64,000 nt of DNA, taken from the NCBI RefSeq assembly GCF_014356525.2, contig NC_052515.1, forward strand, positions 17,768,531 to 17,832,530. The letters are read 5' to 3'. The position numbers and the translations under genes are program-made. The stretch comes from Nilaparvata lugens. Lineage: Eukaryota > Arthropoda > Insecta > Hemiptera > Delphacidae. A model generated the notes under the pieces. The model did not search any database. It was not told where the DNA came from and worked only from the letters and a program-made list of their open reading frames with translations. Position 1 is the first letter of the stretch. Each line of letters opens with the position of its first letter. Positions 50,041-61,464 of this stretch are shown one piece after another.

Positions 50041-50095
50041 ACATTCAGTCTGATGATGACCCACACCAGGTCGAAACGATCGTCACTACTAATAG
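50041..50095 (+). ncRNA. Hammerhead-ribozyme-like motif, intron 5
   Basis: The order of conserved parts is stem I 5' strand ATTCAGT (50043-50049), CTGATGA (50050-50056), stem II GACC...GGTC (50058-50072), GAAA (50073-50076), short stem III AC-GATC-GT, then C at 50084 as the cleavage-site base of a GTC triplet, then ACTACTAAT, which can pair back to stem I with an internal loop. One extra T separates CTGATGA from stem II, which departs from the consensus. A degraded second CTGATGATGAC lies at about 50237. Such paired motifs occur in Penelope-like elements and retrozymes. Activity is unproven. Confidence 0.4.
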
Positions 50096-50694
50096 CAAGT
50101 GCATTTCCACTTGATAAGTGATTCTAAAATTCAAGTTTCAACACAAAGATATTGTTAAATAGCACCAAATTCAATTTTGAGAACTACACATACATGTTTC
50201 GACGCCTATCAGTGTAACTTGTGATGTGAAAAGTCACACTGATGATGACTCTTTAGTTGTGCCAAAAGTTAATATCCTTTCAAATTCAATTCATTTAATA
50301 ATGATTTTAGTAGAGCTTACAGATTACATCCTCCCAAATCCATTTTTTTAATAAGGGTTTTAGTAGAGCTTACAAATTAACATAGTATTTTCTGTTCTCA
50401 TGGAACTCTTGATTCCTCAGGCTTTACTTCAAATTATGTTGCAACTGGATATTTGAAATTTCCTCATTATTCTATCACGTTTTGAATATAATATTATCGC
50501 CTTCGGAGCCAGTAAATCTCAATTCCTCAGATCGACTCTCAAATCACCAGGTTCAAGTCTATGAAAATTCTGTGGACAAGGTGCTCCGGCCTGAGGGCTT
50601 AGCATGACTCCCAATTTTCCATGTCTACTTTGAAAATTTGTATTGTCAGAAAGGAGTACGCCATATAGATGTCGAAACATTTTTGGCTCTCTTT
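50096..50694. other. Intron 5 DNA around the hammerhead-like motif
   Basis: An 8-bp inverted repeat ATCAGTGT/ACACTGAT lies at about 50208-50238, and 'agtagagcttaca' is repeated at 50310 and 50363. No exon. Confidence 0.4.
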
Positions 50695-50822
50695 ACACTT
50701 AGCTATACGCTACGCTTTCGGAACACGTATCGCCATCTCCCAAAATTGAAAGCTACGCTACGCTGGAGGATTTTACATTGCGAGATAGGACTTATTTCAG
50801 CGTAGCGTACGTAGCTGAGTGT
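50695..50822. mobile_element. Short MITE with ACGCTACGCT inverted ends, intron 5
   Basis: Left end 'acacttagctatacgctacg' and reverse complement of the right end 'acactcagctacgtacgcta' form imperfect inverted repeats of about 23 bp around a 128-bp body. 'gctacgctacgctgg' also recurs internally near 50751. No coding capacity. Confidence 0.6.
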
Positions 50823-51902
50823 GGAGAACGGAGAGACCTCTTTGTGTTCTCAAATTTCGTGATGTTTGTTAATATATTGGTCTTCAATATATTGGTCATA
50901 TTGGTCTTCTAATTTCGAATAACTACCACTTCAACTCATCAAACGCTGTGTCGAATTATTTGATGTTTTTATTGTGCCATGCACTATTTTGAACTAGAGA
51001 GATGAATAATTATTCTAGTTTTGATAATCAAAACATCTAAATTCTAAAATATGGTTTATATAAAAAATATTTTTCGACTGGAAATTTGTGAAAACCTTCA
51101 GGACATTTTTCGGGCATTGTAATCTTATACTAATTCTGCAAAGGAGTAGCAAAATGTTTCCGTATTTTTTCTCTACCGATAATTCTAATGATGTGTTTCT
51201 CCCTTGAAAATGAAGAATAAATGTTTCCTTACCTGAGGAAAGGAAGATACAAAACTAAATTCATATATGAATGGATGTGGACATGTATAAAGAAATGAAT
51301 GACTATAGGCTTAATGAAAAAAAAATTGAGATATACTCGTAAAAGTTTTACTTATTGATATTTCATTACGTGTATTTAGCTTTCTCAATTAACGAGAGAA
51401 CAAGTATTTTTTCTAATGATGTGAAGTAATATAGTATTTTTCACACTTGAGAATGGGATGAATATACCCGAAACTATGCAATTGTGTTTTGTATAAAAAT
51501 ATAATAAGGTTACCTACTAGAGATTCTCTATAATTCAACTTTTATTAATTTACGACAGTGGATTCCGGAAATGACTCTATTTCTGTCAGTGCAACATAGA
51601 ATGAATTCTACTTACACTCCAGTTTAACTATAAGATTTAGATAGGTTCTCTCAAAGTCCATTGTTAAATCTAAATGTCTAAATTATCTGTATATGTTGAA
51701 CAGTAGCTGTTGTAGCAGTAGCAGTAGTATGTTATCAGTAGCTGTTGAACAGCGGTGAGATACAGTTGTGTCCGAGCGGCTCTATCTTATCGCTAACTGA
51801 AGGTAAACATTTCTGAAAAACTACGTCTTTGCGTGCGGAATATTGTATAACTCTGTTTTAAAAATAATTTGTGAACTTATTTAAAATAATAATTCGTGTG
51901 AA

Positions 51903-52284
51903 ATGTCGTGTGGTATGTGCAATAAGTCGGTGAGAGCTGCAAACAACTCTGAAGTGAAGTGCATAGACTGTAACAATCAGTTCCATGGAAACTGCGTGAG
52001 TATGAAAGTAGAGGAAATCAAATTTCTAATTGAAAGTGTTAAAGCGAAGGAGGGTGATGAGGAACTTTTCAACGCGACACATGGACCTACCAACAGACAT
52101 CCCGCTGTACCACAACGAGAGTCTGTCGCCGGAGAACAGGAAGGTGCTAGCGCTGGCGAGAGCAGCCAAGAAAGAAAAGGACTACAAGTATCTCTGGATT
52201 AGGAACGGAAAAATTTTGATGCGAAAATCTGAGGGTCAACCGGTAATCTCATTGAGTTCAGTAAGTGATATAAGCAAACTATAA
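51903..52284 (+). pseudogene. Retrotransposon ORF1: PHD-like finger and C-terminal domain, internally deleted
   Basis: The first part from ATG 51903 reads MSCGMCNKSVRAANN, then CIDC and FHGNC: a CxxC..CxxC..HxxC zinc-binding pattern of the PHD type found in ORF1 of insect jockey-group elements. After about codon 57 the sense reading moves to another frame, giving DLPTDIPLYHNESLSPENRK and KDYKYLWIRNGKILMRKSEG to a stop at 52282-52284. The latter matches the C-terminal domain common in such ORF1 proteins and related to the baculovirus FP C-terminal region. The central coiled coil is missing, so an internal deletion with frameshift is inferred. Non-functional as it stands. Confidence 0.65.
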
Positions 52285-52355
52285 TGATTACAAATGTACT
52301 AGTTTATTTAATAAAAGTTTACTAATTTTTGAAAAATCCACGAAAGTTAAAAATA

Positions 52356-53076
52356 AATGACCGACCTTAATGAACTATTCTGTTTAGTACAAAACATAAG
52401 AAGCTTAAGAGAAAACTTTGACCTTTTTTAATTGAGCTTGAAAGTTATGCAAAAAAACCGCAGTGTATAATTTTAACAGAGATTTGGATATATAGTGATG
52501 AGTCTGAACTTTACCAATAGATGGATACAATTGTTTTACAAATTGCAATGACAATTATAGAGCAGGTGGAGTAGCGGTTTATGTGAATAAAGAAAAGCCG
52601 ATAAGATAGTTCTAATCTCTGTAGATGCCTTAAAAGTTGACTTTATTTTTGGTAATGTCGAAATAAGCCTTATCGCTGTGTATAGATTTCACAATATACC
52701 TGTAGATGAGTTCTTCAAAGAGATAAAAACTGTATTAGATAAGTTAGATAATGATAATTCTATCATAACAGGTGACATAAATATTGATCTGCTTGATAGT
52801 AATCGAGTATCAGATGAATACCAATTCATTATGTCAAGTTATGGGTTTACATCTTATGTTAACGAACCGACTAGAGTAACCAACATATCAACTTCATGCA
52901 TCGATCACTTATGGTTTAGATACGTAACAACAAGGAATTCTTTCAATCCCTCCACAATTATAAAGAATTTACTAATCACTGATCATTATGCTATAGAGTT
53001 TTATTTTGAGAAAATGATTAAGAAGCGAATAAATCATTCACCAATACTAATCACAATGAAAAGCAGAAAAAAATAA
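52356..53076 (+). pseudogene. Retrotransposon ORF2 N-terminal endonuclease, frameshifted
   Basis: ATG at 52356 begins MTDLNELFCLVQNIRSLREN and stops after 24 codons. The sense reading continues in other frames: CIILTEIWIYSDESELY, then AGGVAVYVNKEKP, then IAVYRFHNIPVDEFFKEI, IITGDINIDLLD and SCIDHLWFR to TAA at 53074. TE.W, GD.N.DLL and DH are landmarks of the apurinic-type EEP endonuclease of non-LTR elements. Three or more frameshifts or stops disable it. At 53074 a one-base shift links it to the reverse transcriptase frame. Confidence 0.7.
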
Positions 53077-53186
53077 ACGTTGAAATTCTCGCCAATAAAT
53101 TAAATAAAATTAACTGGAAATGTGTCCTCGATCTTTCAGATGTAGATTTAGCTCTGGATAAATATCTAGAAATTTTCAGTGAGTGT

Positions 53187-55253
53187 TTGGAAATAGCATG
53201 TACAGGAGAAAGTAATAAAAGGAAAATATTTACACAACCACCACATAAACCATGGCTCACTCCCTACTTGCTAAACCGAATAACAGTTAAAAATCGCTTA
53301 TACAAAAAAACCACAAAACAACCATATAACGAGAACTTGCTAAATTATTATAAAAGGTACAGGGATAAACTCAAGAAAGAAATACAGGAATCCAAAAATA
53401 AATATTTTCGCGAGACTCTAAACAATTTGAGGGGAAACTCTAAGGAGACTTGGAAAGTAGTGAATACGCTATTAGGAGAAAATAACAGGAGAGAGCCAGT
53501 TAAAAAAATGAGAGCAACAAATGGAGAGACTCTCCTAAACGAGAATCTAATTGCAAATGAGCTTAATAATCACTTTATCAGTATATACAGCGCTAAGAAT
53601 ACAAAAAAGCTAAATATCAACGATTATAACAGTTACAAAATGCTTTTTGACAAACCAATTCACCATTACCATTCAATGTTTTTCACACCAATAACTAATT
53701 TAGAGATAGAAGGAATTGTACTCTCAATGAAATCCAGAAAATCTCCAGGCTATGATAATATAAGAATTGAGCTAATTAAAAATGTAATAAAATCGATCTC
53801 TAGCACCCTTGCTCACATATATAACCTCAGTTTGGAGACTGGTGTGTATCCACAAAAATTAAAAAATGCAATTGTAGTACCAATTTTCAAATCTGGGGAT
53901 AAAGAAAATCCAAACAACTACCGACCTATCGCTCTTCTCTCAGTATTTGCAAAAATCCTAGAGAAAGTTGTCAGGATAAGATTAGTAAGCTTTCTAACCA
54001 AACACAGTTTTTTCAGCAAAAATCAATTCGGGTTTCAAAAAGGACTAAGTACAGAGGACGCCATGCTTAAATTTATCTCTGAAATATATAATGGAATAAA
54101 CAATAATAAGAAATGTGCCGGCCTCTATTTGGATATCCGAAAAGCGTATGATACTGTGAATCACGATATATTGTTGGGAAAATTGCAAGACTCAGGAGTT
54201 AGAGGTGTATGTAATAATTGGTTTAAAAGCTTTCTAAGTAATAGGTCACAACAGGTAAGGATTGGGGATTCGCTAAGCGAGCTAAAACTTATAGATACAG
54301 GGGTAGGTCTGCCTCAGGGGTCCGGTCTATCAGCTGAGCTGTTCCTTGTGTATGTTAATGATCTTTGTAACGGCAACTTTGAGGGATCTGTCACAGCCTT
54401 TGCCGACGACACAGCACTGAGTTACAGTGCAGATGATAGGGGTCAGTTGGCTCAGATGATTAGTGAAGATTTGAAGAAATTGAATTTATGGCTGCAGGTG
54501 AACGCCCTAGAACTGAATGCCAGTAAATCCCACATAATTGTCCACAAGCTGAGGCCTGAAGGAAATGATTTAATGAATATATCATTTCATTCAAATGAAT
54601 GTGATAGTCCAATAAACTGCACATGTGAAAAGATTTCAGAAGCACCCCAAGTTAAATATCTAGGTATTATAATTGATTCCAAGCTTACTTGGAACCAACA
54701 AATAATTAAACTGAAGAGGGAACTTACGTGTGTATGCAGAAAATTTTACTATATAAGAAATTTATGCCCCGAATATGTCATGGAATCGCTGTACTATGCA
54801 CTCGTAAACAGTAGACTACAATATGGAATAGCGGTATGGGGAGGAGCTTATTTTAATAACATTAAACCTCTTGTCACCGGGCAAAAATACATATTGAGGA
54901 CCATAGACAGAAAACCAAGATTATTTAGCTCTTTGCCAATTTTCAGAAAATGGGGATTTCTACCACTAAGGTATCTGTATTTCTTCAAAGTAATGTCAAT
55001 TTTCTTTTTTAGAAGTGGACAAGTGAACGTTGCTAACCACGAATATTATCTCCGATCCGCAAGTAATTTAACCAGACCAAGACCACACAAAGAAATCTTT
55101 AAACGTTTTTATTTATTTATAGCCCCAAAAGTATACAATGAAATTCCAATTAGCATAAGGCAGCAAAAAAATCCGAGAAGTTTCAAGTTTTTTCTGAAGA
55201 ATTGGTTATTGGAAAAGCAGGATGTTGAAGTGTGGTTTAGAGATCTCAGATAA
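53187..55253 (+). CDS. Retrotransposon reverse transcriptase (ORF2 C-terminal part), open frame
   Basis: An uninterrupted frame of about 688 codons from TTG 53187. The same frame is open back to 53022, so the real start lies upstream in the broken endonuclease part. Motifs in order: SPGYDNIRIELIKN (RT 1-2), NYRPIALLSVFAKILEKV (RT 2a-3), QFGFQKGLSTEDA, GLYLDIRKAYDTVNHDIL (RT A), GLPQGSGLSAELFLVYVNDL (RT B), FADDTALSY (catalytic FADD), and YLGIIIDSKLTW (RT D-E). A conserved C-terminal region (YYALVNSRLQYGIAVWG) follows. This matches the jockey group. It is not host coding sequence. Without endonuclease and ORF1 the copy should be immobile. Confidence 0.85.
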   Translation: MEIACTGESNKRKIFTQPPHKPWLTPYLLNRITVKNRLYKKTTKQPYNENLLNYYKRYRDKLKKEIQESKNKYFRETLNNLRGNSKETWKVVNTLLGENNRREPVKKMRATNGETLLNENLIANELNNHFISIYSAKNTKKLNINDYNSYKMLFDKPIHHYHSMFFTPITNLEIEGIVLSMKSRKSPGYDNIRIELIKNVIKSISSTLAHIYNLSLETGVYPQKLKNAIVVPIFKSGDKENPNNYRPIALLSVFAKILEKVVRIRLVSFLTKHSFFSKNQFGFQKGLSTEDAMLKFISEIYNGINNNKKCAGLYLDIRKAYDTVNHDILLGKLQDSGVRGVCNNWFKSFLSNRSQQVRIGDSLSELKLIDTGVGLPQGSGLSAELFLVYVNDLCNGNFEGSVTAFADDTALSYSADDRGQLAQMISEDLKKLNLWLQVNALELNASKSHIIVHKLRPEGNDLMNISFHSNECDSPINCTCEKISEAPQVKYLGIIIDSKLTWNQQIIKLKRELTCVCRKFYYIRNLCPEYVMESLYYALVNSRLQYGIAVWGGAYFNNIKPLVTGQKYILRTIDRKPRLFSSLPIFRKWGFLPLRYLYFFKVMSIFFFRSGQVNVANHEYYLRSASNLTRPRPHKEIFKRFYLFIAPKVYNEIPISIRQQKNPRSFKFFLKNWLLEKQDVEVWFRDLR

Positions 55254-55847
55254 AAACTTAATAATATTGCAATAGAAGTATAGTTACAGGTCATTTAAAG
55301 AAATCTATTCAATGTGTGAAATATTCAAATCTAAGCTTAGTAGGTATTTGTTTCTGTTTGTGGTGTAAATAGATATTATTATTCAAGGTAAAACAACCCA
55401 AGTTGGAGAGTGTAGATATAAGTGATTAAGTGCCCTAAGATTGCTCTAGAATAGATAGATGGCAAGGGATACGTTAAGTTGAATTTTTCACCTTATGATG
55501 AATGGATGTAAGTGGAAGAGTAATTATATTGTTTGTTTTTAAATAGAGAAGACAAGTTTTGTTGATTCTAGTACCTAACAGTTTTCTTCGCGACAGGGAT
55601 GTAGTAATTATTATTTATAGGTTTATAATTTTTCTAAATGACTAAAACTATTTGCTGGTAACTCCCATAAAGGAATCCTCGGGAGTACCTAATTTCTCTG
55701 ATAAGGAAGCAATTGTATGATTATTTTGTTATATAATTTCATTGAAAATTGAAATGTTTCTTCATACTGTTATGTTATATGTTTTCATTTGAAATTGTAA
55801 TTGTGATTTTTCTTTTTTACGAGAAATAAATTATTATTATTATTATA

Positions 55848-56652
55848 TAAAGATTGATGAAGTTTGTTCAGAGTTATAGACTGGTGAGAAATTTGGATTA
55901 AAAGTTTTTATACTAAAAGACATGGATGTTAAAATATAAATGAAAGTTTCACAAAATACAAAATGGCATATTATACCTGCTAATTAATGGTATATTTCTA
56001 CTCGTCTATGTGAAAAATATTCGAGGCGTTATGAAACATTCTGCTCAATAAAATATAATTACATACAGAATAACTAAGGAAAGTCATTACAGAGATTGAA
56101 TAATTCAAAGTAAGATTACACAACATTTATTCAGTAACTAGAGGTATGAATAATATTATAATAACAATTTTGAATAATAAAGTAGCCTATCTCCTTTTTA
56201 TCCAAACAACAAAACTATTGAATGTTGTAGTATTGTATAATGTATTCGAATCAATCTCTCTGAACTCATTCTATTGTACGTCTTATTTGCATTTAATACA
56301 GGATGAACAGCTAATATCAAAGAATACAGCATTGTATTCTGTGCTTATATGTAGTGTGGTACGGTACCGTATTTTATACATTACACATTTGACCTTTAAT
56401 TCACTTAAATTAGATAATTCCATAGGATACATGTTGTTATTAGAAGGTATAAGCATAGAGGGAGCTTCAAATAATATTTGTTGTGTTTATATTCAAGAGC
56501 TTTTTCTAATGGATTCAATAATTTTCTAATGGATTTGTTATGAGAAGACAAGCATAAATGAGTTTCATATAACATTAATTTGTCGTGTTTAATATTCAAG
56601 AGTTTTTCTAATGGATTCAATTTGATTTCAATGAAATCTTATCTATTTTCAG
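55848..56652. other. Intron 5 distal part
   Basis: AT-rich DNA. 'tcaagag.ttttctaatgga' is repeated near 56492, 56520 and 56600 (spacing about 30-105 bp). A 127-codon frame at 56146-56529 is AT-driven with no domain. The polypyrimidine and AG of the exon 6 acceptor end the stretch. Confidence 0.5.
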
Positions 56653-56805
56653 ATTATCGGGTCTATCACCGTTCATGGGAGAAACAGACGTAGAGACTAT
56701 GGCCAATGTAACAATAGCACAGTACGACTTCGATGATGACGCATTTGATGACATTTCGCAGGATGCCAAGGATTTCATCAGTAAATTGCTCATGAAAAAT
56801 AGAGA
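56653..56805 (+). CDS. Strn-Mlck: MLCK exon 6: C-lobe, last shared exon
   Basis: Acceptor tattttcag, donor gtgagt. It encodes LSGLSPFMGETDVETM, ANVTIAQYDFDDDAF and ISQDAKDFISKLLMKNR, then two bases (GA) of codon 275. SPFxGE and AKDFI..LL are subdomain IX-X landmarks of MLCK kinases. The terminal Arg motif of subdomain XI is missing here and must come from the next exon. Either exon 7a (adding G, Glu) or exon 7b (adding A, Glu) restores the codon. Confidence 0.95.
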
Positions 56806-58613
56806 GTGAGTATCAAAATTCACCAGTAAATGGATGGATTTCTGAATTTCCAACTAATGATTTTCAAACTAGAAAGTAGATCTTGAGAACAAAAATGTTT
56901 GTCTCAGCTTCAAATAGTCCTATCGTTCTTGGTATTGTTTCAAAACAAAAGAACTTTCCCACTTTATGTAAAAACTGCTCTACTTTCATTCTTCATTACT
57001 CTATGGTCCGGTTTCTAGAGCACTTATTGAATCTAATGAACCATTAAACCTTTGGATTTGATGTTTCATTGAAGATATTATAAGTTTCCTGAATACTGGC
57101 CCTTTAGGTAATAAAATAGAATCGGTTATTAAGAAATAAATCCAAAGCTGATGCCTATTAGAAGAAAAATTGTAAACATAACTAAATCAAGAACAAAAAT
57201 GCTACACGAATATCGTAGGCTTATTATAAATTTCTGAATGTAAACTAAGATGAGAGGCGAGGAAAGAATATGTTATGCAATTATTATTGAAATCCATATA
57301 CCGTAATACAACATATCCATATACTGAGCCATATAGTATTTATTCATGAATAGACAATGAAATAAATAATGAAGCTACTTCATACTCGGAGTAATATCCA
57401 CATGAGGACTAGACAAGCCTTTTGTTCATTCTGGAACACCGAAGTGTTGGAGAATTCATTTTCACAATAATAGTTCACTGTATGAGTATTGTTGATTTAA
57501 AAGCCTAATAATTAATACTAAATTCTGAGATTGCATGGAATGAATGTGATTCAACAGGACTGGATAATGTATTCTATTTGATAAAAAATGTCTCCTATTC
57601 TTAAATTTTTATTTGGAGAAATATATCTTCTCCGATAGTATCTAAGGATTTGTTGAGGAATAGGATTTTCTAATATTCTAAACCCTGTTTGTCTAATGAA
57701 TTTTAGTTTTAGGAGATTTAATGATGCAAGACAAAGACCCATCATGTTTGAACAGCTTTATAATTTTCATACGATGTCTTGCTTGCTACTAATGATGTGA
57801 GAGTACTACTTGAAATTATTGTTAATAAGCAGTGGATGAAAGCCAATAATTTTCATAATGTTTGCAATGCTTTCTGGCAATGAGAGAAATTGTTGTTTGC
57901 TTATGAAAATTCCAGAAAATTTCTGGTATTTATATGCTTACTGACATTTCTAAGCTATTGAATCATTTATCAATCTCAATAACAAAAATAAACAGTAGCT
58001 AATGCTTTAAAGTTAATGTTATTGATTTTGCTCTCCTAAAACACACAGAATTATGCTGAAATTTTTTTTCCAATTATCAGAAAGAAACATTTCACAAGTC
58101 AATAAATTTAAGGCATCAACAATATGATTCATATAGATTTTTGGTTTTTGAAACCAGTCTATAATAAAGAAAGTAAGAACTTGGAAATCAATTTAATACT
58201 TACAGTGAATCAATTAGTAGGAAACATCGCGTGGTAAATTAATTACACATTATCATTGAACAATGAAAATACCATATGCATCACAATTTAAGCCTCAAGT
58301 ATATGCATTTTATATAAATAAGTGAAAAATGCATACATGTACATCCTACAACAGAAAAAATTCAACTCTTCTGTGAGAAAGATTTCCTAGAAGGACGTAC
58401 ACACCGACACATCCACCTACTGGAACCAAAAGAGTTATTATAAAAAAGAGTTTACTTGCACTTCAAGTACCTACCTAGGATGGTTTTTTCTTCTAATATT
58501 AAACCCACTCCACTCCACTATGCACGTACTTGACAAGCATGCTCTCTGACCACTCATACCTTGTTTCTGATCATCTTCTGCATATTAACCGGGGTCTTTG
58601 TCTGCTCTTTCAG
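56806..58613. other. Intron 6a, no embedded gene
   Basis: AT-rich intron between the last shared exon and exon 7a. No alternative exon or RNA gene was seen. It ends in a usable pyrimidine tract (ctttgtctgctctttcag). Confidence 0.6.
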
Positions 58614-61464
58614 GCAGAGAATGTCGGCTTCCGACTGCTTGCTGCACTCCTGGCTGCGCCGAAAACCCCCACCCCTACACAATCAACCTCCCTCACCCCC
58701 CGCCACCCGTCGCATATCAGGGGGTTTGGACAGCGCCAAGGAGAACCTCCGCGAGTTCGTTGATAGATGGTCACAGCAGCCCTCAAGTCCACAGATGATT
58801 GAGTTCATCAATGCCACCAGAAAGGACAGCTTGAGCCGGCAGATATCCGCTGACAAAATGAAGATACTCAACGAAGAGAACCAGCGCAACAGTGTTGACA
58901 ACAAGCTCAACAATATTGACAATAAGTGCAACAATGTTGATAACAATACTGTTCCACTTATCAACTCTGCCAACAAGCAGGACGGGCTGACTACAAGGAA
59001 TGCCAGTGTGGACAACAACAGAAACACCACCACACAGCAGCAACAACAACATCCAATTAAACCTCAACAGAATATTGCTGGGTTGGACAAAACTAGTGAT
59101 AAATTAATAGCTGTTGGCAAACCACAACAAAATACTGTCGGGTTGGTTACAGCTGTAAATATTAAACCTAATGAAGGAGTCAAATCTATAGGTGACAAAA
59201 ATCCTAACAAACCAGGAACAGTTGTTGATAGAGTTGAAGGCACAAATTTGATAGGAAACGTTGAAACAAGACCAGCAGATGTTTCTCCCAATTTGAAGCT
59301 GGATATTGAAGCAGCCAAGAAGGCACCCCCAACCAAAACACCAAACTCTGTAACTTCCCCAGTAAATTCTGACAGCAGCGGGACTGCAAAAGTGTCAACT
59401 CCTTCTGTTGTTAAATCAGGGACAATACCTAAAACACCTTCAGGTGGTAGTTTGAAATTTGATGCTACTTCTTCACCTAAGAATTCTGTCACTGAAAGTT
59501 CTCAACATCCTTTATCTACAGTTTTGAAGAAGGATGGAACAACTGATAAGATAACATGTGTTGTCAGTGGCAGTGAAAGTAGTTTTCCAGCTCAGATGAA
59601 ATTGGGAGCAGAAGAAAGTTTTGTTAAACCAAGTGAGAATGTTGGTAAACCATCTGTGATAGCTCAAACACAATCACCTTCTAGTCAAACAGTTTTGCAA
59701 TCACCCAAAGTCGAATCACCTGGCATCAAGCAGCAAGTAAGCCTACCTCAAGTTCCAGCTGCAGCTAGTCCTAGTCCAGTTCTTGAGAAGCCAACCTTAG
59801 GAATCCAAGCCCCTCCAAATCAACAGAAACCTCTCTCATTAACTGCTGTCACACAAGTCAGTGTGCAGTCAAAACAAGTTGCAGAGAATTCTCCACAGCT
59901 GAAGCCATCTTCAACTTCCATAAGTACCTCACAACCAAAGCCACAGACTCAAAGTACAGTGCAATCAAAGTTTGGAAATTTGTCGTCTTCTGGCATCAGA
60001 CCAGCTATTGAAGTTCAATCTCCAATTTCATCAAAACCTATCCCATCACAATCAAAGTCTGTGTCATCAAATATCACTCAATCGACTTCTGTACCACCAA
60101 CTATGACTCAATCAACGTTTGGGAACTCACCTTCAACTAAAACCAAGCAGACTCCTGGGATTCAAGCTCAAAGCCAGCCATTGTCCATATCAACTCCCAA
60201 ACTCTCTCATGGAGCAGTTCAATCTAAGTTTGGAAATTTGTCATCATCTGATCTCAAAACTTCCTCAAAACCTTTGGAACAATCATCAGATCTTCCACTA
60301 AGCAGACAGTCAGTATCATCAACTCCAAACAAGCCTGGAACCTCGGGAAGTGCAAGTCAAGGACATCCTACATTTTTCCTATCAACCACTGATGATGTGG
60401 TTGACATGGAAGATCATGAAATGGATTCTGTACCAAATGAGCTGAAGAATGTTGTACATGAGATGCGGCATATCAGTGTTCATAAACCAAAGATGACATC
60501 ACAGCTAAGTGAACCAGATCTCACCAAGTGCACTCTACAGCGGAACATACCAGACAAAAAGCCTAGTAATAGAGGGGTTGAACAAGATCCTCCAAAAAGT
60601 AACATATTCAAGAGGGATTCTATAGATTCCAGGATGAATAAGCCCAGTATGAAACATGTTCCACCTAAGATTCATGGCATAGTCTTGGGACAAAGTCAAA
60701 CAGATGAAGAAAAGCTGGGACCAAAAGTGATCATGCATAAGATACATGTGGAGGGAAGGAGTGAACCACTGATACCTACCAGTAAGGAGAATACAAGTAA
60801 GCCTCAACAAAAGCCAATTACAAAGTCACAGACATTGAGTAAGTTGGAACTGAATGAGAGTGTGGATAAGAGTAAAGGTCCATCAATGTGTAATTTGATT
60901 GCCAAGGATAGGTTTGACATGAGGAGGGGGTCGGATATCTCTTGTTTCCTCCATAACACTGAGAACATGGAGAGTCCTAGTTTGTCAGAGGAGATCAAGA
61001 GGTTGTCGTCACGGCTTTTCCAGAAAGGACAAGATGAGGATTTGGGAAGCAGCTTGCCACGACTGATTGGACATTCAGCGTTCAAAAACGACCCGATTGG
61101 CAGGTTCATGGCCAACCATGGTGTCATCACGAAACGTCCCAAATACCGGTTGTCTAATCTCAACCGCGACGTGCCTTTGGGTTCGCCTCCTCCGAGCAGC
61201 AACATTTTCTATCACCTGTCCCACTCGGACAGCTTTTCCGACCCGCATACCACCCACTCGGCACCTCAGAGTCCTACAGAGTCCCCGGAGCGAGAGATGG
61301 CCGCCAGACACTCTGGCCTAACTCGTGACGTCATACTAGGGCTGTTTGGCAACAAGAAAAGTGAGAATGATGACATGTCCTCTGCAAGCACAATAGACTC
61401 TTTGGCCTCCTATTTCAATAGAGCAAACTCCAAAAATATGTCATCGTTTTTCAACAATAAATGA
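58614..61464 (+). CDS. Strn-Mlck: MLCK terminal exon 7a: end of kinase domain plus long disordered tail
   Basis: Acceptor tgctctttcag. The exon begins by completing Glu275 and gives QRMSASDCLLHSWL, which is subdomain XI with the invariant Arg277. About 930 residues of Ser/Thr/Pro/Gln/Asn/Lys-rich sequence follow, probably disordered. The tail has Asn-Val-Asp repeats (NNIDNKCNNVDNN), a five-Gln run, a thrice-used motif (QSKFGNLSSS twice, QSTFGNSPST once) and SPTESPE. The last 180 residues are more complex (SLSEEIKRLSSRLFQKGQ, KNDPIGRFMANHG, TRDVILGLFGNKK) and may be a conserved end. No calmodulin-binding helix of the MLCK type follows HxW. It ends TGA at 61462-61464. The open frame upstream of 58614 is intron read-through. 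Confidence 0.85.

Larger units (their letters stand above)
51700..55847 (+). mobile_element. Jockey-type non-LTR retrotransposon, decayed, in intron 5
   Basis: In order: a 5' leader, an ORF1 with PHD-like zinc finger, an ORF2 with endonuclease and reverse transcriptase, and a 3' UTR ending in 'aaattattattattattata' (about 55826-55846). It lies in the sense orientation of the host kinase gene. ORF1 and the endonuclease are broken but the reverse transcriptase frame is open. The exact 5' boundary (about 51690-51760) and target-site duplication could not be fixed. Confidence 0.75.

Noticed and set aside
57551..57745. Minus-strand 64-codon frame with basic residues, considered as a LINE fragment
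   Set aside because: No reverse transcriptase or endonuclease motif; too short to support.
58561..58613. ATG at 58561 as the start of an independent 967-codon gene
   Set aside because: The 17 codons upstream of 58614 are intron; the AG acceptor and restored kinase subdomain XI show the frame is the terminal exon of the kinase gene.
58610..61311. Minus-strand frames of 60-142 codons over exon 7a
   Set aside because: Antisense shadows of a GC-richer coding exon with no domains of their own.
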